DNA from: Paragyromitra xinjiangensis
Lineage: Eukaryota > Ascomycota > Pezizomycetes > Pezizales > Discinaceae
DNA length: 64,000 nt
Assembly (NCBI GenBank): GCA_038503065.1
Contig: JBCAMK010000012.1
Coordinates: 1,798,001-1,862,000, forward strand
Direction: 5' to 3'
Below, in pieces: positions 14,601-25,676 of this stretch. A program made the position numbers and the translations under genes. A model generated the notes under the pieces. It had not been told where the DNA came from. It did no database searches and was given only the letters and a program-made list of their open reading frames with translations. Position 1 is the stretch's first letter; the number at the start of each line of letters is the position of its first letter.

Positions 14601-16360
14601 AGGCGGGATGTCTAGGGAGTAACCGTGAATATATTTAGCGGAAATGCCATGATCATGATTTGCTTAGGTCGATAGCTTTTCATGTTAAGCATCTTTTCTA
14701 ATCTCCTGCTAGAGCTCTTGGATCATTTTTATATCTCTGAATTTCTTTAGAAGGTTCCCCGAGCCCTAGCGGCTACTATGTTCCTGGGTTGTTGCGTTTA
14801 CATCACTGAGCGTTCGTAACCGCCCGGCACGGGCTGCGGAGATCATCGCAAAATTTGGGGGGGAGTGTAGAGAGTTCAGTATCACTGCTAGGGTATCGTA
14901 TTTCCCGCGATTGGCTTGGAAGAAGGGATAATAGTGTTCGTCTGCGGAATATGAGAGGGTGATTGCAAAAGACGAGTGATTTCGTGTGAATAAAGATCAT
15001 TGAGATTCGTCGGGTAACCTAATGATACTCATGGACTACCGTCCCCTGAACCAATTTAATGCTAAGCTTGACTATTATCAAGGTGCCGTGCGTATAGCGG
15101 ATAGGAAGTTAGTGCACGTGGCTGGCACCACATAATCTGAAAAATTTTGAGGTGATGTTGGTCATGTTCCCACTATATTGAGTACTCAGCCCTACGGTAA
15201 TAGCCTCTGTAACAAAGGAGCTCAATCGAGGACGACAGACCGCTACGGGGATATTGAGAAGGACCAAATTCATATCACGTCCGCTGTGTCCGCCATCTCA
15301 CCCATCTGTAGGATGTACTTGGATATGTACTATTTCCTAAAAATAGTGACACTTCTCAATTGCAAATCATCCCCCTTTAGTCCCTAGTTCCAGTATCTAG
15401 TAGGCACGAGTACTCTCTAGCGCCTACCATTGGGACCGTAAAGCAACGTTAAAAGTCTCCTCTATTTTTCTGAAATTACTAAGCTTGCGAGCTCTATTAT
15501 ACGGAAATAGGGATTCCAAATGCCCCATTGACAAGTTTGGGGCCCGATTTTATTTTGGCGTAATTTTTGGGTGACACTCATATATAATGCTATATATTGC
15601 TATAGCGTTAATTACTGGTCTGTGTAATAGATATTGAAAGGAGCCAAGATTTCTGGTGGAAATAGAAAGATGCTTCAAAAAACTTTTCGGTATAAGAGGA
15701 AGCACTTGCTGATTCACAAGCAAGAACCTGTGAGCACAGGTAGAAGAGGTCACAATGACAGAAAGTCACTCGCTGTTAGTGAACTGTCGAGACCGTCGAA
15801 ACCGCCATAGCCAGCGTTTGGCCAAATAGATCCGAAAGTGTGACTAAAGGCGTGTTTTATTAACTTCGCTGATGGTATTTATTCTCACGCTCCTTGGCCA
15901 ATTCCCTATTTGGACCTATAGCTTTGTACGGTCCCCTGGATCCGTTAAACAAAGAATGGTATGGAACTACCGTGGCCGGCGTGGTATCGATATAGATGTG
16001 TGTCTAGCTTTTTCTTCACATAAAAATCTCAAAAACTCTCGCTCGTCTTCATCTTGTCTATAGATCTACTAAACTTCCCATCTCGGTGAGCTCTGGGAAT
16101 TGAGGAGCGGGAAGTAGGAGTATGGTAAAGTATGGCTCTATTTCACATCATCACCCATCTTATCATAGTATCAGTCTCCTACAGAACCTAGTTCTAGTAG
16201 GGTTTCTATTCTTCGAAAATTGAGTCGTTACGGTTGATTGCGAACTAAAAAAATATAGGATTTCAATTCAAGCTACTATCACTCGCATCTTGGACCTTAA
16301 ACCGGTACCCAGGCTGAGTCAACTCGCTCGGGCTTCATGCGTTCTCAAACGTTGTAGGCC
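11615..16360. other. Intergenic, no gene recognised
   Basis: Stop-rich in all frames. It contains a telomere-type motif at 11900-11909 and T-runs near 13290-13305 and 13382-13396. Interleaved inverted repeats occur at 14444-14532 (see findings). A short ATG followed by a GTAAGT donor near 13220 looks like a gene start, but no downstream exon could be found. Confidence 0.5.
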
Positions 16361-18021
16361 TTAGTCTTCATCGTCTGGCACTATGTCATCATCGTCGGGA
16401 TTCTGTGTCGTGAGATTCTCCCCATCCTCCAATTTCTCATTATCCGTCCGAGGTTTATGTTTATCCCACTACACGAAAGTTAGAAACTTAGCACCCAATT
16501 CATACACGCATTTATCACACAGCAACTCACATGTGGCACAATCGCTCCGATCAATAGCTTCGGTATCTAGCAAGCCCAAGAATGTAGATGTGAGAACTAG
16601 CCTAGGAAAGGTCATCTCTCATAGGTTCGGGGGTAGGATGCCACAACTTACTAATTCCCATTTTCTTGTCTGCCATTCGTCGTTCTTACTGACCTCTAGA
16701 AGGTTTATGTTCCCTATTTTTTATTTTAGTTGGTAAGTAGGAAGTAGAAAACGGTCTCAAAAATAAGCCTGGATTCATTACATACCCGGTAAACTATCAA
16801 CTTGCTCATCCACTTCTTTCTTTGTATGGTCATCAATGTCTTCGAAGAGCTTGATCGATTTTTTGTCTTGCCCAATACGATCAAAATGAAATGCGACGGC
16901 TTAAGGATCAGATAAGTCAAAATCTAGAAGACTTAAACAAGAGTGCACAGAAAAATATTGGAAAACGGACCTTCTCCGCTTATGTTAGGTTTATTCCCTA
17001 GCTGTACCACGCAATCGATAATCACCTTTTCCAAATGAACGGCTTCCTCGCCCTCTGGCTAGATGGAGCAAACCCTTGGAGTTAGCTCTGCGTGGATCTG
17101 AACGATATTTCGAAGTAGACAGGAACGGCAATTCAGGAAGATCTTACTGTTCCATCAGAGATAACTACTACGAGAAGTGGTTTAACCATATTCGCCTTCG
17201 GTCCGAGGGCGAATGGCAGTAGAACTTTTCTACGCAACTCTGCGCCTATCCTTGACATGCCCACACGTGCGCATCCTTTCATCACCGCCCCCACTTTCTG
17301 CGCCGTAACGTTTGATTTACCTTGCAGTTGGTTTATATATCGGACTGATCTTATTCCATTCTCGTTGATATGCTTGTAGACATCGCAAATCAAGTTGAGA
17401 GTCCCTTGAAGAGCGGCCATTTTCTTTGGAGACGCCATAGATGCACTGTCATCTGTGACTACATATTAGAATTTGTGTTTCTTTGCAAGAGTTATGGGTG
17501 CTAGTCATGACGCCGTAAGGGGGCAAACCGATTAATATGACTAGGTCATAAAACAATAATAGCGAAATATCCATTGCAAGCTCGCCTGGACAGCCGTCAT
17601 CGAATAACTTGCCGACAGTATCGATAAATTTCTGGTCTTGACTGTGTATTTCCTTTAGGAGCCCTTGTCCTAGCTTTTCCTTTTCGGTCGTGATATATGT
17701 CTCGAGCCGCGCAATGCATTCATCATCCTGGGGCTTGCCACTGATTTCGGTATCTTGGTCATCAGGCGGAGCTGAATCAGTGTGCGGAGTTGAATCAGTG
17801 TGCGAAGCTGAATTATCGTCTGGAGCTGGATTATTGTCTGGAGCTGGATCACCGGGCGGGGCTGGGTTGTTGTGCGGAGTTGAATCCTCGGGCAAAGTTG
17901 AATGATTGGGTGCAGCTAGCTCATCAGGTAGAGTTGAACCATCAAGTAGAGTTTGATCATTAGGTTGGTTACCAAATAAACCAGTACTGTGCAGAGCTGT
18001 ATTTATGTTCAACACCGACAT
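16361..18021 (-). CDS. von Willebrand A-domain protein with repetitive acidic N-terminus
   Basis: Predicted soluble protein with a metal-dependent (MIDAS) vWA fold; its partner is unknown. Exons in transcription order: 18021-17529, 17458-17148, 17058-16971, 16899-16786, 16713-16652, 16566-16531, 16468-16361 (403 aa). All six junctions keep frame and have GT-AG borders. Residues about 25-90 are Pro/Asp/Asn/Ser/Thr-rich, encoded by a degenerate 15-bp tandem repeat (about 17767-17945). The vWA core begins VILIVTDDSASM: D167-x-S169-x-S171 is the MIDAS motif. It continues through IGAELRRK and VVVISDGT (D266), then the family-typical GEAVAFHFDRIGQDKKSIKL and LIPKLLIGAIVPHWDKH. The usual MIDAS threonine (GGTP-type loop) appears as Ser in GMSRIG. 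Fungal vWA proteins of this type are common, but their function is unknown to me. It has no close neighbours. Confidence 0.75.
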
Positions 18022-20740
18022 GATATTGAATTTCTGTCTCGGAGGCGAACCCGACTGGCTATTTAGTATGAGTTATAGAAGTATCGATTTTTAAGCTGTA
18101 ATTGTGCTCAATGGATGGGGGGTCTTTAGAGGCAATCTTGGCCGAGTTTTATTTTAACTTTTTTGTTCGGGGGCAGGCCTCACTGACTTATGAGCAGGAA
18201 TTTCTGGTAGAAATGCGCATATCTAAGTCATGCCTGCTTGTGTTGTGCGGGGTATTGAAGATGCATACACAAATCAGAGGACGATGGAGATGGTATCGGA
18301 CAAGTAGGGATTAAGGAGGGAGAGATTTTCTACCTCGTATCTGTGGGTGCTCCTTGACTGGTGGTTTTTGTTTGTGGGCTAGGTGCTACCTATTGGCTTC
18401 TCCTCGGCGTTAGGTGGTTGAAACTGCACGAAACTGCATGAATATTTGGCTCTGATCGGTCGCTTGGGTCTGATCAATGGGTTGGGGGCTTAGCGGGTGT
18501 TGTGTTCTAGTAAAGTAAGATAAGTATGATCGTGAAGCTGCAATTCCCCGCGACTGACTTACAGGTAGTTTCGTTTGAGATATGCGCCTTGACATCAGGG
18601 TCTGCTAGGCCTATAAGTTGTAAAGACTACACCAAAAAGATTACCAGCCCTCCCATCCTACGATACCTGTAGGATGGGAGATCTACTATAATGGGCTCGT
18701 TAGTGTGGAGGAAAGAAGAGAGATTGTCGTAGCCCAAGTAGGCGGGCCTCATACTAAGACTTTAAGATTGCTTTTATGAGTTAAGCGTCGGGAATTTTTT
18801 TGCTTAGACTTTGCCCCTCTAATAGGCGCCTAGGCTGGGATAATACTCACTCTCTAGAGTGCTGTTACTCAAGTTAACGGTAGGTGAAATCCAACAAAAC
18901 ATTCAGATTTCATATACACTAGCGACACAAACAAGTAGTCTTAATGATAGCCACTTAAGTCGTAAGAATTCATAGATCGAGATTGACAACTGGTGCACAC
19001 CGAGTGTGATTAGTGTTTACTCTAAGCTATACCTTGTAATAGGATACGGAGCTTCGATAAGTAGTTCAGCCTTTCTTAAGAAATTCTACCCTCCACGAGG
19101 GCCGGAAAAAATAGCCTAAAAAGGTGGTGCACATTTTGTGCAGCATATACCATGCATTCGTAAATGATTGGCGATTTTGCGCGCAATTGGGCCTGAATAA
19201 TCCAAAAAGCAGGTGATTAATGTAGGATTTTGTGTAAGGACGTCACTCATTTACGGGTGCGATAGGCGAATGCAAATAATCGAAGGCTTTCAAACCTGGC
19301 GGAATAAATGATAAGTTCCTCCTTTTCTATACATGATGCGCCAAACCCCACTGTGTTTCCTTTTGCTAAAAAACAAAGACCGCCGATCGGAATTACTCAT
19401 GTTTGAATGGCTTTTCTGAACTGAACTGGGTCCGCATGAAGGTGCATACCAATAGAGCCTCAGGGAATATTGTCGAGGAGTTGAGTTTCAGCCAATTCAT
19501 CAGCCGCCATAGAGGTTAATGTGACCCGCATGCCAAAATCAAGGCCTAAACCTATTTATGGAGGGTCCAAATCTTCTAAGATTTGGCTTCGTTGCTAATA
19601 GCACCTCCACTGACTTACCAGCCAGTTCGCTACTATTTCGTTGGTCAATGCCCCCCTCCCAACTGGCCGACCTCTGCTACTCCTGGGTTTTCTGCTAGTA
19701 TGCATCTCCATGCGAACCCAGTTCAGTCCAGAAACGTTATTCAGCAAGACCGAAGTCTCCCTGATTAGCACTCCTTTTTTTCTCGCGCTGAACAAAGTGA
19801 AGGGTTATGGGTTGCAAAGGCCTGGCAAGTCCTTTATTGGCTACTCGATCTGACCAAAAAAACCAGACGTTCAGGGCATGCGACGCTTCGAGCGTCGCCA
19901 GGAGGGTCCATATTGGTTACGATTGGTGGCCTTTTCCTCTGAGAAAACTAGAGTAAGTTGACAGCACACTGATAGGTACTCCAGATATTCTTACGCGCGC
20001 AGTGCGCAAGTTAAAATGCAGCAGTATGCGGGCCTAGGCTAGTTCAGAAGATAACACTGCAATGGTTGATGACTGCGCCACGATTTCCGTAGCGCTAGTA
20101 CGTGCACAATATCACATGCATCGCAACCACAAAATAGCTCCAGCATCTCATTTTCTCAATATTCTTTCACACCTTGTTTCCCCTTTATCCGCCCTGTCCT
20201 ACAAGAATTATTTCGTTCGCAACCTAGTCATATCTATGAAACTTATCGAGCTGCAGTACCGTATTCCTCAAGATCGGCGGAGCTGATTTGAACTATTCAT
20301 ACTCGTTTTCTGCACGTGCACCTTTAGAACCCAAAGAATACTGAGCATCAAGATATTTCAACCCAAGGGTTAGGAGACCAATTGATGCTCTTGCCGCTTC
20401 CCGCGTTATATCACATCCTGTGTGACTACGCTGTAACACTGTCTTAAGCTAGTCCGGCAAAATAACATATTTATTTGCGATGCCCGCTCACCAATGGCCT
20501 ATAAATATATATCGAAATCCAATCCTATCGAAACTTAATCTTAATTTCTTTACGATGTTTTTAGGTAGCCAGAGACTTTATATCACATAATCTAACCCAC
20601 GTTATAGTTTTATCAAAAGGGCTTCCAGCTATAGCTATGGTTAATCTTCACCAGACCGCTGGGCCCGGTTGGTTATGGTGGGCAAATCTAAGCGGGCAAC
20701 TCCCATATACACGACTACTTGCTTATATTTATTGGATGTA
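18022..20740. other. Intergenic, no gene recognised
   Basis: There are no long open frames or recognisable domains. The only structure noted is a perfect hairpin at 18651-18679. The rest looks like decayed non-coding DNA. Confidence 0.5.
18651..18679. repeat. Perfect 11-bp hairpin
   Basis: TCCCATCCTAC at 18651-18661 is followed by a 7-nt loop and its exact complement GTAGGATGGGA at 18669-18679. It lies in DNA without a gene, about 630 bp upstream of the vWA start codon. It may be a relic of a small fold-back element; no function can be assigned. Confidence 0.6.
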
Positions 20741-20744
20741 TGTA

Positions 20745-20950
20745 CCATATTTTCTCGCAAATAACAAATACTGCCGGACTGAGACCGCAAGGTGAGAGTT
20801 GCTGTTGGATTGGCCGAGTAGACATTGAGGCTCAATTATACCTAGTTGAGAACCAAAGTAATCTTCAGATGTGACACAGACAGTAAAGACCCTGTTGCCT
20901 CGCCCAGTGATATTACAATTCTATCATGCAGTCTCAGTCCAGTTGTATTT
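20745..20950 (-). repeat. Dispersed inverted-repeat element R, copy 1
   Basis: A roughly 200-bp unit with related inverted ends (CGCAAATAACAAATACTG near 20757 and CAGTTGTATTTCGCG near 20940). It is present in the opposite orientation at 60612-61280. The best-conserved block (20874-20940, including CCTGTTGCCTCGCCCAGTG) matches the complement of 60640-60705 closely. This copy is not interrupted where copy 2 carries a MITE, so it serves as the empty site. Its right end abuts the inverted-repeat element at 20951-21190. Confidence 0.6.
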
Positions 20951-21190
20951 CGCGGTTAAGCCTCGAGGCGTAATGTAGAGGGAGAGAGAAAAGCCCGCAG
21001 GAAAGTTGTCTCAGGTGCCTCTGTTACGCTTTTGACTGGCGTAAATAGCTATAGGTTGCATTCATACCGTAGGTGAGAGCCCTAACCCTACAGTAAATTG
21101 GCTCCCTCTATTGGCCAAAAATCGGGATCTAACACCTTTCCTGCAGACTTTCTCTCTCTATTCTGCATTACGCCTCGGGGCTTAATCGCG
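20951..21190. mobile_element. 240-bp MITE-like element with ~55-bp terminal inverted repeats
   Basis: The left end (20951-21005, beginning CGCGGTTAAGCCTCGAGGCG) and the complement of the right end (21136-21190, beginning CGCGATTAAGCCCCGAGGCG) match over about 55 bp, with roughly ten differences, mostly transitions. TTAA occurs at the same place in each arm, compatible with a TTAA target duplication (piggyBac-type) or with part of the inverted repeat itself. There is no coding capacity, so it would be non-autonomous. Confidence 0.65.
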
Positions 21191-22420
21191 TAGTTTTCTC
21201 GCCGATTTACCAAATGTGGGAGAAAATAATGTAGGTAAATTACATGTAGTTTATAAGGAACTGGATGTGAGTTGTCACATTATCGAATTAGGGGCTATAT
21301 AGTGCTTCTAGATCGTCATACCAGGTAGAGTAATTTACTTTGGTAATAGTGAGACTTCGAGCACTAGGGGACCCCCACTCTCAAGTTCTCTGTACTTGCT
21401 TTTCACTTTTCGCTTGTTCCCGTAATTCACTACCAATAATATGAAGAACTCTCTCCATAATTTTCTACTATCAGTATTTCACACTTGCGTTTAGTAGCTC
21501 TCTACCGCTTGGAGCGCCGAAGCTTCTCTGAGAACCAAGCTTCCATATCATTTGTTCAAATATGGGGAAGGGGCGGGTTGGGTTTAGGATTAGTAGAGAC
21601 AACATATAGAGCACTCGAGTAAGCCTGATTATTATTGTCTTACAGTCGGCTGTGGCCCAGCCATTCAGTCGAGACCGTGTTGGGTATAACGCCGAGTGTA
21701 GACGATGGGATGAACCAGAAAGCAGCCCCCCCTGTTTCTCAGATCATGTTGTGGGGACAGGTATCTATATTCGTCATCATTACTAGAATCTGATAATGGG
21801 GGGCGCCATGTCTCTCCTGCGGCCCCTTTTGTACCACGAATCAAACCCCCTAATTTGGATAAGCGCGTAAGTGTAACGAATCATAGGAGCTCCCTTGTTT
21901 TAGAGGCCGGAGCATTAGATCCACTTTCTGCCGCCTGGTCCCTATAGGATGCGAAATGGTCCATACCAATATTCGGGGACACTTGAAGAATACATATACG
22001 GGTACGTGTTTGAATACATTAGCGCATCGATTCCGGCACGGCCGTGCACTACTGTCTTAAGGGGTTGGGATAGGTCATTAGTTTCGCTGCATACCTAAGA
22101 CATGTTGCGCCACCATCACGGGCTAAAAGCGAAGAGCAGAGCCTTGGGGGATAATCTTGCCCTCTGCTATTTCAATATCTCCAATGATTTCAAGCCTTCA
22201 GCTATCCGGGAAGTGCAGAATTTGCTCCGTGCGTATGTGTTAGCAATTAATTTTTTTAATGGAGAAGGCGCTAATTATGGGGATCACAACATATATTCAG
22301 CCCCGTCCTGGTCGAAGGTGATGTTCAGCAACAGCGCTGAAAGACTTTGTTTCTAGGTCGTTATAAATAATAGCAGCCAAACCTTTCAGATCAACCTCCG
22401 AAAAAAATCAGATTGCAAGA
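21191..22420. other. Intergenic upstream of CorA-like gene
   Basis: No recognisable gene. A short open frame at 22102-22356 (+) shows no domain and is probably chance. The final bases before 22421 are A-rich and would be promoter or leader of the CorA-like gene. Confidence 0.45.
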
Positions 22421-23265
22421 ATGGCTCAGCTAGAGATGGAACGTATGCCCATCCCGCAAGATGAAATCATCAACGAAAGTGTTTGCCACCTCCAGAATTA
22501 CGGTCTACCATCAAGTGAAGATGAGCGACAGATCCTAGATCCCACGCCCCCGGTTGTGTTTTACGACTATGCTTTTAGTGAGGACTGGGAGACTGGGGGG
22601 GATGATGCGGAGTTCGATGAGCAGGACCCACCTGTAAATAGGGATTCGGATATGTGGATTCAATTACCGTTGACGGAGCCGTACCTTTATATGGATGGAT
22701 CGCGAACACCCCTAAGGCACGATCGTTTTCCGAAACGACAATCTGAACTTAGCAGACCGCAGTTTTTACGAGTTATGTACGTACTTCACGTTATTTATGA
22801 TTTGAGACGTACCATTATTGATGAGGGTAATGTAGAGACTTTCCACAACTACAATTTTGCGGCGATAGGGTAAGCTAGTCTTTTTTATGCGTAGATCTTG
22901 TGGTGAGCGATCAAGCTGATATTGTTTTGCGTCGTCGCAGGACTTTCCAGCAATGATAGCTCAAATAAACTCAGGAATTTTAGAGGGAGCGCCCAGAGTG
23001 CTAAGCCAGGTAGCGGTGACGGCAGCGACAGCGACAGTGGAAGCGGCGGAGGCAGCGGCGGAGGCAGCGGCAGCGGCAGAGGCAGAGACAGCGGCAGAGG
23101 CAGTGGCAGCAGCGGCGACGACGGCGACGAGGGAGGCAACGGCAACAGCAACAGTAGCGGTAGCGGTAGCGGCGGTGAGAGCGGCGAAGGATGCGGCGGA
23201 GGATGCGGCGGCGGCAATGGCAACGTTAAAGACGGCGAGAGCGGCAGAGAAAGCGGCAGAGGAAG

Positions 23266-23296
<31 letters not shown>

Positions 23297-23487
23297 GACA
23301 GCGGCGAAGGAAGCCGCGGAGGAAGCGGTGACGGCGACGGCAACGGCAACGGCAACGGCAACGGCGGCGAGAGCGGCGACGGCAGCAGCTACAGCGGCGG
23401 AGAAAGCGGCGAAGAAAGCGGCGAAGGTAGTGGCAAAGGCAAAGGCAGTGAAGGCAAAGGCAAAGGCAAAGGCAAAGGCAAAGGCAG

Positions 23488-23523
<36 letters not shown>

Positions 23524-25289
23524 AGGCAACGGCAGCGGCAACGGCAGTGACGGCAACGGCGGCAGCGACGGCAGCGACGGCAGCGACGGAAGCGGCGGAA
23601 GCGGCGGAAGCGGCGAGAAAGTTAGCTTTGGAATGGCGGTGGGTAGAGATGCTCGGGGGCCTGGCCAGGGACTTCAGCGCCCGACGTAGTTTAGAGGGGG
23701 GCATCTCTTTTCGTGCTTATAAGCCACTGAGCATCACAGCACTCATGACCCGTATACCATATTTTGAAATGGGGAGTATAAGTTTGGCAAGTGAGATTTG
23801 GAGTCCGTTGATCATGAGTCAATCAAGCACGCTAAGCCAACCAAGCACATCTCCCAAACAGCTGCGAGAGAGTCTCAGTTTGTCTGAATACCGGCGTTTG
23901 GGGTCGGGAACTCCAGTGCAAAAAGAAGATCTTGATCTAGGTGGTAATGAAGAACGAATTATGGTGCATCAGGCTTGGTTCATGGTTTTTGGTCACGGTT
24001 TGATATTTCCTCTCATTTTTTTCCCTGGGTGTATTTTAGTGTGAAGCTTTTGGATTCTGATACATAGTGCAAAATTAGAAATGATAGCGATGTTCAGATC
24101 TGCTGAGGCCCCAGCTTTGCCTGCAAGCCCAGTAATTCCGCCTCCGCCTTCCACGCCTCCACGCCTCCGCCGTCAGTCTCAATTACGGATACAACCGCTC
24201 ATCCCGTACCAACAGAGATCAGGGGCATTCCACGCGTTGGTACAGATGATGTCAAATATCTTTACGTTTTCGCGAAATAGACCTCTTGCCTTCTTCCGTA
24301 AAGCCATAACCGAAGAGGTCTGCCCTCTCTCACCTTAAAGATTTGAGAATCAACACTGATACTAAATGAATTGCAGGAATATAAGTTCCTGCGACGCCAC
24401 GAGCTTGCCAAGAAGAATAGAAAAGCCAAGAAAAAAGATAAATCTGCTATAGCGAAAGAGAGAGAAGAAAGTCAACTGGAAGACCAAAGGCTAAAATCAC
24501 GCCTAATTACAATTATAGGTGATATCGCAACCCTCAAAAGCATTATTCAATCCCAAGTTGTGGTTCTAGAAGATCTTCGGGATGTCTATGAGAATACTTG
24601 CAGAAGTCCCATTAAGAAGAACTGCTTCAACAAAGTAAGGGTGGATCTACCGGGGCTATTTGAATCCCGTGAGCAAATACCGCCAACCCTTGAGACAATC
24701 GATAAGGTCATTGAAGAGCGAAGGAAATTCGAGCAGAAATTCGACGCCTTGGTGGGGAGAGTGGAGAAATTGATGGACAGGGTACTTTCCCATGTCCTCG
24801 TCTTTATCACCAATTAAGCTTAGGGACATCATGCTGAAGATTAGGGAACTGTGACAGTTAACGCTAGACGTCAATCAAGTCGTGTCCGAACAGCAAGCGG
24901 ATATAGCAGAGAGACAACTGAATTTTATGTCGATGTTCACGATTGTGACTACAATATTTTTACCGTTAGGATTTTTCGCTTCAGTACGTCTTTTGAATAA
25001 AGCTAAGGAGCGCTCTAAGAGCCTTCTATGTGTTAAAGTAGTGTCTAATGGCTAACTGGTTGTTGGGTGACAGTATTACTCGATAAGCGATGAAAGTTTC
25101 TCTAAAAACAATAAGAACGAAAGGTATTTTTGGAGCTTATGTGCTCCTGTTACCGTTGGTATTGCGTTCTTGACTTTTGTGGTCTGTTTCCGAAAGCAAG
25201 GGAATGCACTACCGAAGGTAATTCAGCTCAAAGCGTCGGAGTATTTTAGGAGGTGGCACTCTCCTCAGAGCTGGGATCTACCGCGTTAA
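22421..25289 (+). CDS. CorA-like membrane protein with hexanucleotide-encoded Ala/Thr/Glu linker; GMN motif absent
   Basis: Predicted integral membrane protein of the fungal CorA-like (Mg2+-transporter-related) superfamily. Proposed exons: 22421 to about 22869, about 22941-23997, 24079-24317, 24377-24781, 24858-24983, 25074-25289. The last four junctions keep frame exactly. The first does not: the obvious GTAAGC donor at 22870 is out of frame with the downstream reading. Donors at 22827 (GTAATG, with acceptor before 22951) or 22832 (GTAGAG, with acceptor before 22941) restore it, or there is a frameshift. The third exon codes a Lys/Glu-rich coiled coil (RRHELAKKNRKAKKKDK) and a long helical stretch ending VVSEQQADIAERQ. 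TM1 follows (FTIVTTIFLPLGFFAS), then YYSISDES where CorA proteins have GMN, then TM2 (VTVGIAFLTFVVCF). Transport ability is therefore doubtful. The relative at 44.9 kb keeps YGMN. Confidence 0.6.
23010..23618 (+). repeat. Hexanucleotide (GGCRRC-type) coding minisatellite
   Basis: About 600 bp of GGCAGC/GGCAAC/GGCGAC/GGCAAA-type units. In the frame that joins the downstream CorA-like exons it encodes an Ala/Thr/Glu/Lys tract. The next frame gives Gly/Ser/Asn/Asp, and the complement gives Pro/Leu/Ser or Ala/Val. Because the repeat lacks stop-forming triplets, several frames on both strands stay open by composition alone. The long minus-strand frames here are therefore not evidence of genes. Confidence 0.9.
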
Positions 25290-25462
25290 TTTCATAGTAA
25301 AAAACTTACCGTTTCTAAATAAGAAACTATAACTTCTTGCGTGCGTAACTTTTGTACCTAGAAGTAGCGGGCTGTATGATTGCAAAAAAAACAACCCTGT
25401 TTATGATGGATAAAATTTGAGGTGGTGGGGGCGGCACTGTATAATATTGTTCACTAGGGGCT

Positions 25463-25484
25463 GCCCATGTGTTACCACATGGGC
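25463..25484. repeat. Perfect 9-bp hairpin with TTAC loop
   Basis: GCCCATGTG at 25463-25471, loop TTAC, then CACATGGGC at 25476-25484. It lies about 175 bp downstream of the CorA-like stop codon, so a role at the 3' end of that transcript is possible but unproven. Confidence 0.6.
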
Positions 25485-25590
25485 GTTGGGAGGGGGAAGT
25501 AATAGGAGGGTGGATTTGACAGCAAAGGTATATTGGCTCATGGTGACTCTCTCATCTATTCGGCACACCAAGCCAGTTAAAAGTCCACTC

Positions 25591-25676
25591 GGTTGAGAAG
25601 CAAAATATTCCTCACTTCTCACTTCACTCGCTTCGCTCGTTACGTTCAAAGCTCGTCATATTTTGGCTTCCCAACC
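25591..25676. repeat. Fold-back sequence with 20-bp imperfect arms
   Basis: GGTTGAGAAGCAAAATATT (from 25591) pairs with the complement of CATATTTTGGCTTCCCAACC (ending 25676) with three mismatches. The loop of about 46 nt contains the nested palindrome ACTCGCTTCGCTCGT. This is typical of a terminus of a decayed fold-back or MITE element. Confidence 0.5.

Noticed and set aside
23010..23618. CRISPR-like or other spaced repeat array
   Set aside because: The units are contiguous hexamers without spacers, in a eukaryotic coding exon.
22885..23704. Long minus-strand frames (Pro/Leu-rich and Ala/Val-rich) opposite the CorA-like gene
   Set aside because: They arise from the stop-free composition of the hexanucleotide repeat, have no domain, and begin and end with the repeat.
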